Shown here piece after piece: positions 53,995 through 54,059 of a stretch of DNA of 54,059 nucleotides (position 1 is the first letter of the stretch; each line of letters begins with the position of its first letter). A model generated the notes under the pieces. It saw only the letters and a list, made by a program, of their open reading frames with translations, made no database searches and was not told the origin of the DNA. Source of the DNA: Cryobacterium levicorallinum (GTDB taxonomy: Bacteria > Actinomycetota > Actinomycetes > Actinomycetales > Microbacteriaceae); NCBI RefSeq assembly GCF_004402405.1, contig NZ_SOFE01000015.1:21445-75503 (forward strand). Direction: 5' to 3'. Both the position numbers and the translations under genes were made by a program.

Positions 53995-54059
53995 CTACGC
54001 TGCCAATGCTGGCTGTTGATAACCGTAGTGGACTTCATTCGGCCGGCGGTAACCGAGCG
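53995..54059 (-). mobile_element. 3' end of an IS3-like transposase gene
   Basis: The minus strand reads LGYRRPNEVHYGYQQPALAA-stop (TAG at 53995-53997), the C-terminal motif of IS3-family OrfB transposases (RtPnEVH). The rest of the element lies beyond the right edge. Its end falls within the HNH gene, which it appears to have interrupted. Confidence 0.7.

Overview
The window comes from a high-GC actinobacterium, most likely a member of the Microbacteriaceae (Cryobacterium/Leifsonia-like; genus not decided). Supporting signs are GC-rich codon use, rpoB and rpoC both starting with TTG, a CarD-family regulator, a SipW-type signal-peptide protein, large LAL-type LuxR regulators, a DUF5997/LysR-like divergent pair, and many genes that look leaderless (a TAnnnT -10 box 6-7 nt before the start codon). 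Most of the window is ordinary chromosome. Scars of gene loss and transfer sit near both ends and between genes. No tRNA, rRNA or CRISPR array was seen.

Layout. 1-4.4 kb: a sortase-anchored InlB-repeat surface protein, a tyrosine-recombinase remnant, a truncated permease-prefix protein, and a tightly coupled three-gene cluster of two tiny proteins and a membrane-anchored protein. 4.6-11.1 kb: an unknown acidic protein, a DUF418/DUF1624-like membrane protein, an ABC-F remnant, an HPF/RaiA-type ribosome factor, a GH15 enzyme fused to a degenerate phosphatase domain, and TetR and CarD regulators. 11.2-15.7 kb: a polytopic membrane protein flanked by two copies of a large hairpin repeat, then an amino-acid locus (LysE exporter, Lrp/AsnC regulator, divergent alanine dehydrogenase). 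15.7-19 kb: an aldehyde dehydrogenase and a GNAT-AAA+ fusion, separated by a 19-bp inverted-repeat element. 19-25.4 kb: two tandem paralogous LAL regulators and a damaged SipW-type surface protein. 25.4-35.4 kb: a drug-type ABC exporter, VOC protein, LysR-like/DUF5997 pair, esterase, NUDIX-like protein, nucleoside hydrolase, GNAT and a DEAD-box helicase. 35.6-43.2 kb: an LRR protein, DUF1684, SRPBCC-like, EVE, coiled-coil, SprT-like, PQQ-type sugar dehydrogenase, TPR-like and spermidine-synthase-like proteins. 43.3-51 kb: rpoB-rpoC with a strong promoter and a terminator. 51.1-54 kb: a broken type VII-like FHA/FtsK ATPase gene, an HNH-endonuclease tail, and the end of an IS3-like transposase.

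Links between genes. The most interesting regulatory lead is a CTACTGGG-type box found upstream of both LAL regulators (and so also beside the SipW-type gene) and, as an identical 12-mer, upstream of the sortase-anchored protein 24 kb away. This suggests a surface-protein regulon. Two dispersed repeat families are the best candidates for undescribed structure: a hairpin family built on CGCTACGGTAAC (three copies) and an inverted-repeat element with GCATAACTCCTGCA arms (two copies). Nothing in the window forms an obvious complete novel defence or biosynthetic system.
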